Origin: Physcomitrium patens
Taxonomy: Eukaryota > Streptophyta > Bryopsida > Funariales > Funariaceae
Reading direction: 5' to 3'
Length of the DNA: 64,000 bases
Assembly: GCF_000002425.4 (NCBI RefSeq)
Contig: NC_037273.1
Location: forward strand, 2,710,904-2,774,903
Shown: positions 32,255 through 44,464 of the stretch, in pieces
Position numbering within the stretch: the stretch's first letter is position 1
Layout of the letters: each line of letters begins with the position of its first letter
The notes under the pieces: generated by a model
Databases searched by the model: none
The model's input: only the letters and a program-made list of their open reading frames with translations
What the model was told of the DNA's origin: nothing
Made by a program: the position numbers and the translations under genes

Positions 32255-34090
32255 AATGATGTAAATTCAATGTCTTGCCCACTTTTCAAAATCAAATTGA
32301 GTGTTGGATCTTAACCACTAAGTCGTTGGCAGTCTGAAGACGGTCCACAGCAACTCTGATGACTAGCTTCAGATCAGGATGCCAAAGTCGCACTAAGAAG
32401 TTGGAGGGTCTGCTGGCTATTCACTCGCTGTCCTTTCGAAATAATACTCATCACCGGTTGATGGTAGAATTTGAAGCCCCTAAAAATGAACAATGGCAAC
32501 TAACAAAGGTCGATCCAACACAACAACACCCCCTACCGCTTGCAGGAGTCCTTTGCCTCTTCTCCTTCTACAACAAGGCCTCCATCCAATTGAAGTGTCG
32601 ACCAGATCGAAACTAGTCACGCAAGCTCGGTTCAAATTTCTACTGCCGTGTCGATCTGGATCCGCTACCAGAACAGCCGCTTGTGCTCTTCTACTGAACG
32701 GGACGATGAAGAAGAAGGTTTTTTCTTTTTTTTCCTGTTGTTCTGGGTGCTCCTTCGCCACAACCTTTGACTTGATTTTTGTGCTTTACACAACCGTAGT
32801 AAAAGGCTCTCCACAGTGTAGTGAAGTCTTTGTGAACGGTCGGCCCGGCACCATAAGCTATGCCTATGGCTGAATTGGTTTGCACTTTACACTGCACCGC
32901 CTTCCTCAACCTTCCTAAATTCTCACCAATTCTGCTCCATCGCAAGATATCTTTACCAAAATGCCACCTTCTTTGAGCAACTTTGACCATGTGCCTCTAG
33001 ACAATTTGACCTTCCTAGTGACTTTGATGAGTTCTTATGAATTCCAAAATCCAATCTGCTTCCTATGATCTAACTGCAACTCCTTAACTAAATGATTAAC
33101 TAGGCATGCAAAATATGCTCCAATCTACCTGCTTAATCTACGCAAGCCCCCTCTACGTATCCTCTTTGGTGGAATCTTGCATGCGGTCTGTGTTGTTGTA
33201 GTGGCCGAGAATTGTTTAATCGTTGATGCTTGAACCCTGTTCTGATCCTTTGTCGCACTTACAACTCTCCAATTCAAGATCGTCGTGATTGACTTCCAAT
33301 CGCCACTTCGGCTTGCTTGCACAGCGACAATTTTTTTAAAGAACGCCAATCTAACTAATGCAACTGATTCTTCACTCCGGCCAATTTTGTAATAGTTGAA
33401 CAACCAAAATATTGTTGTACAATGGCTTCGTATACCACACAATTTTTTTCTAGGTCGCTGTAGTCTTCTGTACTATAACACCGTAATGCCACTCCTACAC
33501 CAATACAAATCCACGAACTAGAAAAAAATACACTCTTTGGCGCTGCAACCACGCCCTTAGCCAACCGAGCCGTCGATTGATCACACCGGAAGAAAAAAAG
33601 AACGCGCTAGTCGTTGACTCCAGCGACGCAGCATCGCTACTCTGCAAGAACAAAAAAAAAAAAAAAAAAAAAAAAAAAACAGAAAGGATAACAACTCAAG
33701 CCGAAGTGGGTAGGGTTGGCTCCACAGACGTCCAATCACAATACTAGAAGAGGAAGGTAAACCACCACACAGCACCAACCGTCGCACACCGTACCACCGT
33801 TAGAACCCGCAACTACACAATTTGTGGAGACTGCAAACTAAGGAGCCCCTCAACGGCTTTCTATTGGTACACTGCTCCAAAAGCGCTTGCAACACCGCTA
33901 TAATAACAAGCAAAGCACTACACACTCTAGCCGCAGCAGACACCCGGATTCCAGAGCTTCCGTCGTCAGCCAAAAATCAAATCAGAGAGAAAAAAAAACA
34001 ATGAGGCTGGGACACACTTCGCTGGACTTTGGCAGCCTCTTCCCGGAGAACAAGGATCTCATCCTTATTTCGGGAATTCCAGCAAGTAAG
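32255..34090. other. GC-richer island of unknown origin
   Basis: Base composition and CpG frequency rise sharply over about 1.8 kb between AT-rich flanks. The text matches no other part of the window. It carries an A28 run (33652-33679) near its middle and a T30 run (34145-34174) just outside. Open frames on both strands are short and show no recognised domain, so none is called. A host-gene 5' region, a pseudogene or an LTR of an unrelated family are all possible. Confidence 0.45.
34001..34085 (+). CDS. Possible first exon (unknown gene), weak
   Basis: An ATG preceded by a purine-rich AAAAAAAAACA leader opens a 28-codon frame (MRLGHTSLDFG...). It ends at GCAA followed by GTAAGATAT, which fits a plant 5' splice site with a T-rich sequence after it. 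No downstream exon could be recognised in the next 5 kb, and the peptide recalls no family I know. The minus strand can be read too. Treat it as a candidate only. Confidence 0.2.
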
Positions 34091-34141
34091 ATATTTTTTA
34101 TTTTTTTTATTTTTTCCGTTTTTTTATCTTATATCTTTGAT

Positions 34142-34174
<33 letters not shown>

Positions 34175-37100
34175 CTTTTGGATTGACTTATTGGATTGAC
34201 TTCGATCAAAGATCCTTCTTAGCTTCTAATCTAATTAAATAATTCATGATAATAAAACTATTATTTAAATACCAAATTTTATATTAGTTAGTGTAACAAA
34301 AAAATATTTGCTTTAGAAATTCTTCTCAAAAATTCTTCTAGAGCCCCTTCTTACAATTGCCATTCTATTATTTTTCTTTTTATTTCAGTACTGCTACATT
34401 AACTCACTAGATTGGTGTTTTTAAGTACCTTAAGTATATTTTTTGTACTAAACATACAAGCAAGTTAATTGTGTGACTTACACTCTTTTTCTTATCTTTT
34501 AAAAATTCTCATTTGATATTAGATATTGCATATTACCTTCTTCTAATTTGACTTGTGAATTTATTTAAGTCATTTATAAAAAGAAAAATTATGGATGCTA
34601 CTTTTGAGTCATTAAATTGACTCATTAATTGTTTCAAAACAAAGAGATGCATTTAGAGTACTAAATTGTAATTATTAGGTGAAGATTAATTGAGAAGATT
34701 CTAGATGAAGTAAAATTAGTGTTAGAATAAGAAATTAGCAACTATAGTAATCTAGAAGACATATAAGCCTTAAAGGCTTAAAATAAATTTCCTTCTCATG
34801 AAAGTATGACTACATTAGTACTAATTTGTAGTTTTTAATATTTTATTTATTTCTATTAATTCTTTTTTTCCTTCTTTTTTCTATTAGATAAAATCAAGCT
34901 TGGATTCTCAAAGGAGAACATTGACTTTTAGCATTCTCTTAACTTCTTAAAAATACTAAAATCTCCAAAGATTAGTAGAATCATAATTTTTCAAAGTCTA
35001 TGATCTTTTAGAAAATTTTAAATTAAATTTTGTGGCAAAACTTCTATAATTTCTTTAATAAAATTATAATACCATTTAGTAACTAACTTCTAGAATTTAA
35101 ATAGACAATTAGTTTTAGAATGCTATAAAATCATGTAAATATTACATTTTGGCATGGATTTGTGCAAGCAAGGAAGTAATCTTGGAATAAAAATATATTT
35201 TGAATACAATTGTGACATGAATTTGATCAAAATCATATTCATTGAATAATTATAAAGGCTTCCAAGACTAAAATCAGATTTAAATTTAAAAGGCCTTGTA
35301 AACCATAGATCTTAATTAGGTTTATGGAATCTCAATGGTGGAGATGTGGCTGCCATTTTTAGGGCCTCAAATACTTGTATAAAAGGGTTGGGCAGCCAAG
35401 CCCTCTTTCATCCTCTTCCTTTTGTTGATGGGCAAAGCCATGCCAATTTTTTCCAACGTTTCATAAGAAACTTGGTTGTTTCAATTTTTTCCTATTTTAA
35501 TTTATAGGATCAGTTTTAAAATTTTAGATAGAAGTAATCATTTTTGTTGCAATTTTTTATATATAAAAATCTTAGAATTTGGAATTTGTATAAGGAAGAA
35601 ACCTCTAATTTAGTAAAAGGTAGTATTTTGTCTTCACAATTTGGTAGCTCTATTTTGGAAGGCTCATCTCATTGCTTACAAGTTGTAAAGCAACAAGAAT
35701 TATTTTGCTAGAAAGTTGATAAAATGTAGTTTTGAAAAAGCTAAGAATCAATTATATTAGAGCAGGATTATAATAGGGGTATTGATTCTTGCGGTAGATG
35801 ATTTGCTACCTCTGAATTCAAGTGGCTAAGTAAAGGTACAACTTTGGAGGACAAAATCAAGAAGATTAACATAATCCAAGAGCTCAAATTTTTGGAAGAA
35901 AGTGCTATTTGCAGTTAGAATTTTAACAAGCTTAGATTTACTAAAAGGCAATCAAGGACTAAGTTGTAGGCACTCTATTTTGTAGAAGGGGATTTGATCC
36001 CTTATTAAATGAAGCATCAACTTTGAGGGACAATATTAGAATTACACAACTAAATTTGAAGGTAGAATTTAGAAAATGGATGCATCTTCAAGTCTTCTTT
36101 CTAATAAGATTAATTGGATTCAATTTGAAGGTTGCAATCAATCGTGGTATATTTAATTGTGAAAGTGGGAGTAGCAATAGGTTTAGAAGTACCAACTATA
36201 TTGGATTCTTACTTAGACAATATTGTAAGTCCATTAGTTAGCTATTATGGATAAATTATTTGGATGGAATTTGATGATGAAATTGAATTCTATTAGATGA
36301 AAAATTATATAGATGAAGTTAAATCAAATTGGATGAATTTTGATGAATAAAAATTTATTTAAGTAGATGAATTCTTATTTTTTGATGAAAAATCATTCTT
36401 AGAAAAATAATGGACGTAAATCAAATGCTAATAGAATTTTTGTTAAAAAATTTAGATAATTAATATCATTGTGAATTGGATTAGACTTCCAACTACCAAG
36501 AGTTTATTTTGGTTCATACTATTCATAGAAAAAATAAATGTTGATTTGAAACTATTATAGATCTTTACAATGTCATGATGAAAAATAGTATAATATATAA
36601 AAATCTTATAATATATAAAAATAATATAAAATATTATAAAAATATGTTTTAAAATTAAAAAAACATAAAAACATAATAAAATAAAAATATAGGAAAAAAA
36701 TGTAAAGATCAAAGAAATGTAGTAAAAAAAATAATTGTGGTTACAAATTTTAGGTAGATTGTATCTTGTCACAACTAAAGGAATAGATGGTTAGTTGAAT
36801 ATATTATTTTCTTGCTTGTTATTCATACCAGTAATTCTAAGCTACATGCCATCCATATCAATTAATAAGTTTGATAGAAATTGAACTTGGACCAACTCAA
36901 GCAACATAAACTTAACCAGCTAATCAAGTTTGTGACTTAACCTAAGATCTTGAAATCTTTTTAAAAAATTACGTAATATTTTTATAATTTAAGATTATAA
37001 TTTATTACTTTGGTAATTTTTTATAGTAATAAAATAAATTCATATCCACTAAAAATCCTACTTTTTATATAATTAATTAAAAAGACATGAAATTCTCTAC

Positions 37101-37437
37101 ATGCTTCTTTTAACCACTAATTAATCATTGATAGGATTTTTATAAGTAATAAATATAGATGAAAGGCCAATGAAGAAATTGGTCTCAATAATTAATTCTT
37201 AATATTTAATAATAAGTAAAAATACTAAAATAACTAAAATAATTACCTCCAAAACTTATTAAGACTCCATATTTATGACTTTTCTTCTAATGAGATTTTT
37301 GCAACTTGTAAACTCTTTTTAATTCTAATAAATAATAAATAGTCAAAAAGAATCTCTAAGTTTAATATTTTTATAATTAAATGACTTAAAAATATATTTT
37401 TAATCAATCCACTGATAAATATGCATTGATAGAACTC

Positions 37438-37469
<32 letters not shown>

Positions 37470-37491
37470 TAGAGTACATATATATGTTTGT
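34091..37491. other. AT-rich DNA with an LTR-like promoter
   Basis: No coding frame of note is present. A TATAAAAGGG box at 35378-35387 is followed by GCAGCCAAGCCCTC, as in LTR or gene promoters. Two phrases near 35845 and 36010 (ACAACTTTGGAGGACAAA, TCAACTTTGAGGGACAA) recall the end of gypsy pol and its purine region, so this may be an old LTR. A (TA)n run lies at 37438-37464. Confidence 0.4.
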
Positions 37492-38575
37492 TGTCATGTA
37501 ATAACATGATAATATGGTGAAAAATTAAAAAAATGGATGTTATTAAAAAAGAGCCTAGTAAAAAGATGTAGTAGAAAAGCAATGATAAATTATATAAACG
37601 TAATAAAAAATTTAGTCTTACTGCTATTTTTTACAAAAGAAACTTCTATTTACTTTATAGAAGCATAAATAAAATAATTTAAAGTAAATGAGATAAGAAA
37701 TTGATATAAACATTTTTAGAAGAGAATTAACAATAAGTTAAAGTAAAAATTATCTCAAATTATTAAAAATTGATATTCCAAAAGGATTGGTCAAAATCAA
37801 AACTTGAGGCACAAAACCATGTACCTACAGTGATTCCAAGGTTCTTTTGCAAATCAAAAAGTAAGGCTTGAGAGAAGACTTTATAGAGTTTCTTTAAGCA
37901 TTAATTATGGGTAATTTAAGTTTGTAATGACTTTGTAAGAACTTTGTAAAGTTAAGATTTTTTTTGATGAATTTCATTTTATAAAAATAAAAAAAGATTT
38001 ATATTTGATAGAAATTTAAAAGTTTGGTAGTAGATCCATAAATAAAAATTTATAGATTTATAATTATAATTCTTCTTATTATATACTATAAATTTTAATA
38101 CGATCAAACTATTATATTGATAATTATTGAAATTTAAGTGGATTGGAATCTTGAAAATGGAGTTTTAAGATCAGTGAGGATTTCTAAGATCTTTAGCAAT
38201 TTGCCAATTGTATTGAGATAAAATTAGTAGATATACATAATAGACTTGATTTTCAATATATTTATGAAATTTAAGAGATATTTAATAATAGAATTAAGAA
38301 ATTTTGACTTAGAAAGATTGATATTAAAATTAGAAAAGAAGATATATCAACACCTTAGTGGATTTAAGGATTTATAATTTATTTGATATGTATAATATTC
38401 TTCAAGTACTTTGTAATTGTTGTTAACTTAGTTGTTACAAAGTATACAAAGTTTGATTCAAAATCAATAGTTTAATCATTTGTTATTGAATTTTTAATTC
38501 GATGTAGAATTGTTAAGAGTTTTATTAAGGACTGATTAGGATAAGGATTTATTAAGGACTGATTCTCAAGTAAGA
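37492..38575 (+). mobile_element. Diverged, truncated family S LTR (copy S4)
   Basis: It begins TGTCATGTAATAACATG, close to the S start, and follows S1 (rc) through GAGGCACAAAACC (near 37805), CTTTTGCAAATCAAAAAGTAAGG and a TTGTAATGACTTTGTAAG block. It ends within the first telomere-like units (AAGGACTGATTAGGATAAGG), near 38575. About 35 percent of the LTR is missing. Confidence 0.6.
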
Positions 38576-39065
38576 AAGTGTCGTTTATACAACAAATAAT
38601 GTTGTATAATATTAAAAATCCATAATCTCCTTTAAAAAATTCATCTTTATATCATAATTTTATCATAGCTCCATATTTCTACCTTTATCATATTTCAAAA
38701 GTCTTGACTTCCAAAAATCCCTTTATTTTGCATAAAATGCTTAAATTATAGAAAAATCCTTTTAATTTATTTTTTTTTTCCACAATTTTTTTTTTCTCTA
38801 AACTTTAGAATTTTATATCTCTTGATTCAATTGTTTTATTTTTTAAAAAAAATTAGATGATGTGATATATATTCTTAAGCTTTGATAATGTAAATATTGG
38901 ACAAATAAAAGATGTTACCTAATGTAAGTTGCAAATGGTTAAAAGATAGAAAAAAGTAATAGAAAAATTACCTAATCCTAAGATTGAGTAATTAAGATCT
39001 TATACAAAGTCCTTAATAGTATCTTTGGTATTGTAGAAGTTTTAGTGAGAAAGTGAGTTTTATGA

Positions 39066-39106
<41 letters not shown>

Positions 39107-39301
39107 TGATGGTGAGGATGATTGGAGTCCACATACTTGTTAGAATCTTTGAAAGTTGAGTTGAGAGTGTTTGGAATGAAAAAATACTCATTTTTTCATA
39201 AGAGGGTATTCTAAGATTTTGCTAGTGCAAAATTATTTTGGTGATTTTAAGTACATAGAGACTTCTTTTCTTCATATTTTTTAAAAGACCTATTCTTAGA
39301 C
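38576..39301. other. Leader region of the copia element, with A36 run
   Basis: It lies upstream of the copia gag start. It contains an A36 run (39069-39104). A 5' LTR is expected here but its ends cannot be fixed, because no 3' LTR partner exists in the window. Confidence 0.4.
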
Positions 39302-40142
39302 ATGGCTTCTAGTGAAGGTGAAGATTTGAGAGTGATTGAGAAGTTTAAAGGTGACAATTTCTACCATTGGAAGATAAAAATGGAACTTTTTTTGGCATCT
39401 TTGGACCTTTGGGACATTGTAGATGAAAGTGAAGAGCCTCTAAGCATGCATGTTGATGCTAAGGAGAGAAAAGACTTTACAAGATGTGAAAAGAAGGCTT
39501 TTGGCATAATTGCCACCAATTTGGATGAAGCCAATTTTTCTTACATCATCTCTTGCAAAGAACCTCCAGAAGCATAGAAGACCATTTGCAACATATATGA
39601 AAGCAAGAAATTATCCAATATCATCTTTAGAAGAAAGAAATTCTTCACTTGTAAGATGGAAGAAAGTGATGACCTCATGGCTCATGTCAATAAGGTAAAG
39701 GCCCTTACTAATGAATTTGCAATTATTGATAAGACTTTAGAAGAGATTGATATTATCATGACCTTGCTTGTAAGCCTTCTCAAGTCCTATACCTACTTCA
39801 TTATCGCATTGGAATCCATCAAACTAAAAGAGCTCACAATAGATTATGTGACAACAAGACTTACTCATGAAGTAACCAAGAGAGAAAAAAAAAAAAAAAA
39901 AAAAACCTCAAAGTGAAGATTTGGCTCTTTTTTCAAGACAAGGCAAGGAGACTTATTATAACCAATGTCGCAATACAAGAATTTGCTTCATTTGTAGAAA
40001 ATTAGGTCATTTTGCTAGAAATTGCTACAAGGCTAAGAAAAGAGATAGCAAAAGTGTAAACAATGCTCGTGATGAATATGGAGGTGATGATTATGCATTC
40101 ATGGCAAGTGAAGGTACTTCTATGGCTGCCATGTTCAAGTAG
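39302..40142 (+). pseudogene. Ty1/copia gag (split copia element)
   Basis: The start Met is followed by VIEKFKGDNFYHWKIKMELFL, the typical plant copia gag opening (DUF4219/UBN2 type). Frames 39302-39577, 39656-39916 and 39921-40142 continue it, separated by a stop (CAG or CAA to TAG near 39576), a frameshift and an A-run near 39888-39905. A CCHC knuckle CFICRKLGHFARNC lies near 39985. Gag makes the particle and binds RNA. It cannot be translated whole. Confidence 0.88.
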
Positions 40143-41135
40143 ATTGTTGATTTGAGTGCCACCAAGCACATGACTCCATACAAGTGTTCATTTAACATTT
40201 ATGAAGAAATTTCAGCAACAAATATACTCATGGGAGACAATGGCTTAGTACAAGCTATTCAAATGGGCTCTATTGTAGTAAAGATTGTTGTGAAAGACAA
40301 AAATAAGAGGATTAGATTGAAGGATGTCTTATATATACCAAAGATGAAGAAAAACCTTTGTTTGGTAAATAAACTTGTTTTACATGGTTGTAAAGTAAAA
40401 TTTGATAAGAATGGATGTTTTGTAAAGATATCGGAAAGAGATGATGTTGCAAAAGACATTAGAGATGGCAACCTCTACTTCATCAAGTCTAAGAAGGTGA
40501 ATAGAGTTGAAGTGACAGCATTTACTGAATTTCTTCAAGATCAAGATAAGTTTAGTATTTGACATCGACGCCTTAGTCATTTGAATGCAAAGAGCATGAA
40601 GGAGCTCTAATCCATAGTAAGTGACTTAGATCTTAGTCATATAAGCTACAATGCTATGACACTTGCTTGTGAAGGTTATATTCAAGGCAAATAACAAAAG
40701 GCTATATTTCCAAGTGGAGTTACAACACATGCAACCAAGTTCTTAGAGTTAGTCCATTCTGATGTTTTTGGACCTATGAAGATACCATCAATAGGAGGTA
40801 CAAGGTACTTTGTCACATTCATTGATGATTTTTCAAGGAAGGTATGGATTTTCATCCTCAAAGCAAAGACTGAATGTTTCATAAGGTTTAAGGAATTTAA
40901 AGCACTTATGGAGAAGCAATGTGAGTGCAAATTCAAGATATTGCATACAGACATGGAGGTAAGTATAGATCAAAGTAATTCAATGATTTCTTCAAGATGC
41001 ATGGTATTGTAAGATAAACCTCCACTCTTTACACTCCACAACAAAATAGAGTTGCTAAAAGAGCAAATCGAACTATTATGGAGATGACAAAGAGTATGCT
41101 TCATGTCCAACATCTTAGATATGAATTTTGGACGG
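40143..41135 (+). pseudogene. Ty1/copia protease and integrase start (split copia element)
   Basis: The protease site reads IVDLSATKHMT where DSGAT is expected, so the catalytic triad is damaged. A stop lies just before it (40142). The pre-integrase HRRLSHLNAKSMKEL block is near 40563. The integrase core follows: LELVHSDVFGPM (first Asp), FVTFIDDFSRKVWIF, LHTD (second Asp), then QQNRVAKRANRTI near 41040-41080, where the catalytic Glu of VAER is Lys. The gene is cut at 41135 by element G, in the FW-x-EAV block. Confidence 0.88.
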
Positions 41136-42474
41136 TGTCATATTACGTGCTTTTCTGCTCGAGAACGCACCGGGCGTCTGGCTGTAGAAGGTAGTATGGA
41201 GATTCGCTAATATTCAAGCAGTCTATCGGTTTTTGACTATTAGAATATAAACGATTACAAGAATATATCATAAATCTATACGGATGTCCTTTGACTGCTC
41301 GCCGAAATCCTTTTTACCCTAGCCGATAGGTCTCTAAACGTTACAAAGAACCCCGAACAACCCAATCTGCTAATCTCCAATACCGCTTTATATTCACGAC
41401 CTTGTATCCACTGATTGTCTTGTTAGATTAATCCAAAAAATTTCATTCACTCCGCATACTCAATCCTATAGACACCCTTTTAATTCTTCAATCACAAATA
41501 TAACTTTGATTTTACAAAACAGTCAAGAGTAATTACACCCACTTCATTAAAACCCCGATTCACTAGTACAATACATCGACCTTTTAGCATTGATCGCCAG
41601 AAGTCCCTTTTTTGACCCCTACCCAAAAATCTTGTATCTTCTCTTTTTCTTAACCTCCCTAATTCTCGAATCTCTGAATCCTCTCCTCCACCCTAACCAT
41701 TTCCGAATGTTTTTTTTTTTTTTTTTTCTCTTTTGGAAAAAAAATTAATCCAGTTCACCAATATAACACTGACTTTCAGCAACGATTGCCTCCATCTTTC
41801 CCAAAATCCTATGAAAAAAAAATCCCAATTCTCTGTCTTTTTTTTCCCCCCCCCCCCAAAGCATGAAGTTAGCTCTCCGACCCTTAAAACCCTAATTCTC
41901 TCCTTCCTTTATTTCTTAACCTATCCTCCTCTTTAACCGTAATTCTCCCCTCTTTCAAACCCTAGCCTCTGAATTTCTTCAATCTTCCGTCTTAGATCCA
42001 GAATTGGCTCCACCGTCAGAGCTTTCTCATCCATTTTTTACCTTTTAAAAGGTTCTTTTTTCAGAAACAACATTTCTTGAAATGGCACAGAGAATAGAAC
42101 AGCCTGAAACGAAATCGAAACCCCCGTAATCGAGACCACATTGAGTCACTCGACCAATTCAGGTCTCATATTAGCTAAGAAGCTTGTAGTAAGACCTGGA
42201 TGTTCCCGTAATTGGGTCAAATTGGTCCTTTGCATCAGGCTCGCTCAGTCATCAATTTAGTCCTTTCGATTCTGTTGACTCCCACTATTGGACTCAAATG
42301 GAGCATTTCGTTACTGATAAGTATGCCCTGACCGATTGTGACGAGGTGTCTGAAACTGGCCTCTAAATATTGGCACTGGAATCAGTCATTACTCCTAATA
42401 TTCGAGGTAACTGAACATTAATAAAAGTCCCCTTTCTTTATATTTTCATGGTATACTCGTGTTACAACACAACA
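41136..42474 (-). repeat. 3' LTR of element G (1339 bp)
   Basis: It begins TGTCATATTACG and ends ACAACACAACA. It includes a C/T-rich stretch, a T-run near 41709 and a C-run near 41847. Telobox motifs AAACCCTAA (41887-41895) and AAACCCTAG (41957-41965) are present. About 225 bp between roughly 41725 and 41950 are absent from the LTRs of D and J. Confidence 0.92.
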
Positions 42475-42486
42475 TCTACCCCCTCT
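42475..42486 (-). other. Polypurine tract of element G
   Basis: On the minus strand AGAGGGGGTAGA directly precedes the 3' LTR. It matches D (20068-20082). Confidence 0.85.
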
Positions 42487-42536
42487 GAACCAGTGCATCC
42501 TCCGGTATGCACCAAATTATCCAATTGCTATTTGAT

Positions 42537-42881
42537 TTATAATATATTCTCTACGTCTTTGTCCAGTTTGTCTTCGTCACCTTCATTATCCAAATCACTT
42601 TCATCTTCTTGATGAAGAATCTCTATACCTTCATTAAGATCTTCCATATTCATTTCTACATTTTTTTGTTTAAATAATTTCACTCTCTTCACTGTAATTG
42701 GTATTTTTAACCTTGTGCCATCTAACTCCCGCAATGAATAAGTCGAATTATCATGAACAATTGTTACCACATACTGTCTAAACCAACATTTTGAAAACTT
42801 CCGTAAAGTACTATATTGGTTGTCCAGACTACTATCATAAACAAGCACCCAATCACCTTCTTCAATTGCTTTAGGTCTCAA
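42537..42881 (-). pseudogene. Integrase C-terminus and acidic tail (element G)
   Basis: The 114-codon frame holds an SH3-like integrase C-terminal region (GDWVLVYDSSLD, KFSKCWFRQYVV, YSLRELDGTRLK) and a tail with many Asp and Glu residues ending VENIL. Chromoviruses would have a chromodomain here; none is visible. What the acidic tail contacts is not known. Confidence 0.8.
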
Positions 42882-43772
42882 TCGATGTTGCTTATCGAAT
42901 CGAGCCTTCTTTTGTTACGTTGATCTTTTTAACCTTTAGAATGCTATCTGCACATCTTCCGATCTTTGCTCCAATTGTCAAATCCTAATAGCAAGAAGTT
43001 CTTCTCTTGTCAATCCATCTTCCCACGATAGCATACTCCAAGTAAGTACATTTTTTTCAATCGACATAATTGGTTTTCGACCTGTCATAAATTCTACTGG
43101 CATATATCATGTCATCGAACTATGTGTTGTTCGATCAACCCATAATGTAAATGACAAAAGCCGTGGCCACTCTCTAACTTTCCCATTACAAGCTTTAACT
43201 AATGCTTTCACAATCGATAGGTGACCACGTTCGTTTTTTACATTCTCTTTCAGATTATAAGCAATAGTCAGTGATAATTAAACTCCACATCTTTCAAAGA
43301 ACTTACGAGCTTCTTGTGCATTTAATTCTCCATGATCTGCAATGATTTTTCCTACGCATCCGTAGCAGCAAATGACATCTTCAAGCAAAAACCTACAAAT
43401 CTCCTCTGTAAATTTTGTCCTCAATGCTCTTCCTTCTACTTCATTTGATAAATCTTCACGAGCTAAGACCAAATATCTCATCTGCCATAACACAACTAGC
43501 ATAATAATCAAATCAACAACTCATTTAAAATGAATAGTCAGAGGATACGTACGATGAAGACCATCTCGATATCGGATATTAGAATACGATTGACAGATTT
43601 CACATGACTCTAAAAATGAAAGCACATCTCGATACATATTTTTCCACCAATATCGTTCCTTGAGTTTAGCAAAAGTAACCCAGATTCCTCTATGCCCTGC
43701 CCATAAACTATCATGAAACTCCTGTAATAATTTTAGTTTTTCTTCTTTTTTGCCTATCACTCGTTGTGGCAT
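42882..43772 (-). pseudogene. Integrase zinc module and core (element G)
   Basis: The 83-codon frame (43772-43521) holds the zinc module: EFHDSLWAGHRG for the two His and CEICQ for the two Cys. The core follows with YLVLAREDLSNEVEGRAL (first Asp) and KIIADHGELNAQEARKFFE (second Asp and the following Glu region) in 43511-43278, and a VEFMTGRKPI block near 43080. A stop separates 43521 from 43511, and another lies near 43276. The spacing of the acidic residues is compatible with a DDE integrase. Confidence 0.8.
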
Positions 43773-43891
43773 CCCAATTCCTTTCTTCGGTCTCTTCTAT
43801 AAGAATCCATCTCAAAGCAAAAATCCATATGTTTTTTTTCTTATTTGTTTGAATTTTTTTGTAGACCAATTCTCCTGCTTAGTCAAGCTAT

Positions 43892-44464
43892 TCAAGTAAT
43901 GACTAATATCCAATAATTCTCCTTCAAAGGTTCTTCAAGAAATAGCTTGTCTTCCCTGTTGAGATTTGATATTGAATAGAATTTCAATCCGACGTCATCA
44001 ATGTCTTCAACCATTTCGTCTTCTCTCTCGTATCTTGCTCGAGATAGCATGTCTGCTACTAAATTGTCCTTCCCAGTAACATGCTTAAATTCTAAATTTA
44101 GTGACTTAATATAAGCAATCCATCTCAACATTGCAATATCTGACATTGAATAGTTAGTAATCATTCCAAGCAATGGCAAGCAATCTGTTTCAATTACTAC
44201 TACTACCCTAATCAAATAGTCCTTTTCAGCTTTCATAGCCGAAACAACTCCCTAAAGTTCTCTTTTGACTTGCGAATATGCACGCTGACGAATACTTAAA
44301 ACTTTAGCCCCAAATCGAACTACAAATCTATTCCCACTTGAATCATCTTGACCCACAGCCCATCCAATGGTAATTGGACTAGCGTCCATAGTAAGAATCA
44401 CTAATCTATTGCACTTATAATCAACCTTCCTCAATATTGGAGGTGACATCAATAATTTCTTCAA
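43892..44464 (-). pseudogene. RNase H (element G)
   Basis: Two frames split by a stop near 44245 read VILTMDASPITIGWAVGQ (first catalytic Asp), RFGAKVLSIRQRAYSQVKREL, IETDCLPLLGM (another Asp) and VTGKDNLVADMLSR (end). The order is that of gypsy RNase H. It would degrade the RNA of the RNA/DNA hybrid. The nonsense codon splits it into two. Confidence 0.85.

Noticed and set aside
32600-32660. A GGTTCAAAT motif resembling a tRNA T-arm
   Set aside because: No matching acceptor, D-arm or anticodon arm could be folded around it.
32359-33787. Several open frames of 60-126 codons on both strands in the GC-rich island
   Set aside because: They overlap one another, show no domain and are expected by chance in GC-richer DNA lacking stops.
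33581-34186. Frames with long Phe or Lys runs
   Set aside because: They read through A- and T-runs and have no other support.
36452-37497. Tyr/Ile-rich frames in AT-rich DNA that look like membrane proteins
   Set aside because: The composition follows from TA-rich sequence; one ends in a (TA)n microsatellite. No start context or homology is visible.
39069-39104. A36 run as the tail of a processed retrogene
   Set aside because: No coding text lies upstream and the copia leader continues directly after it. Slippage is more likely.
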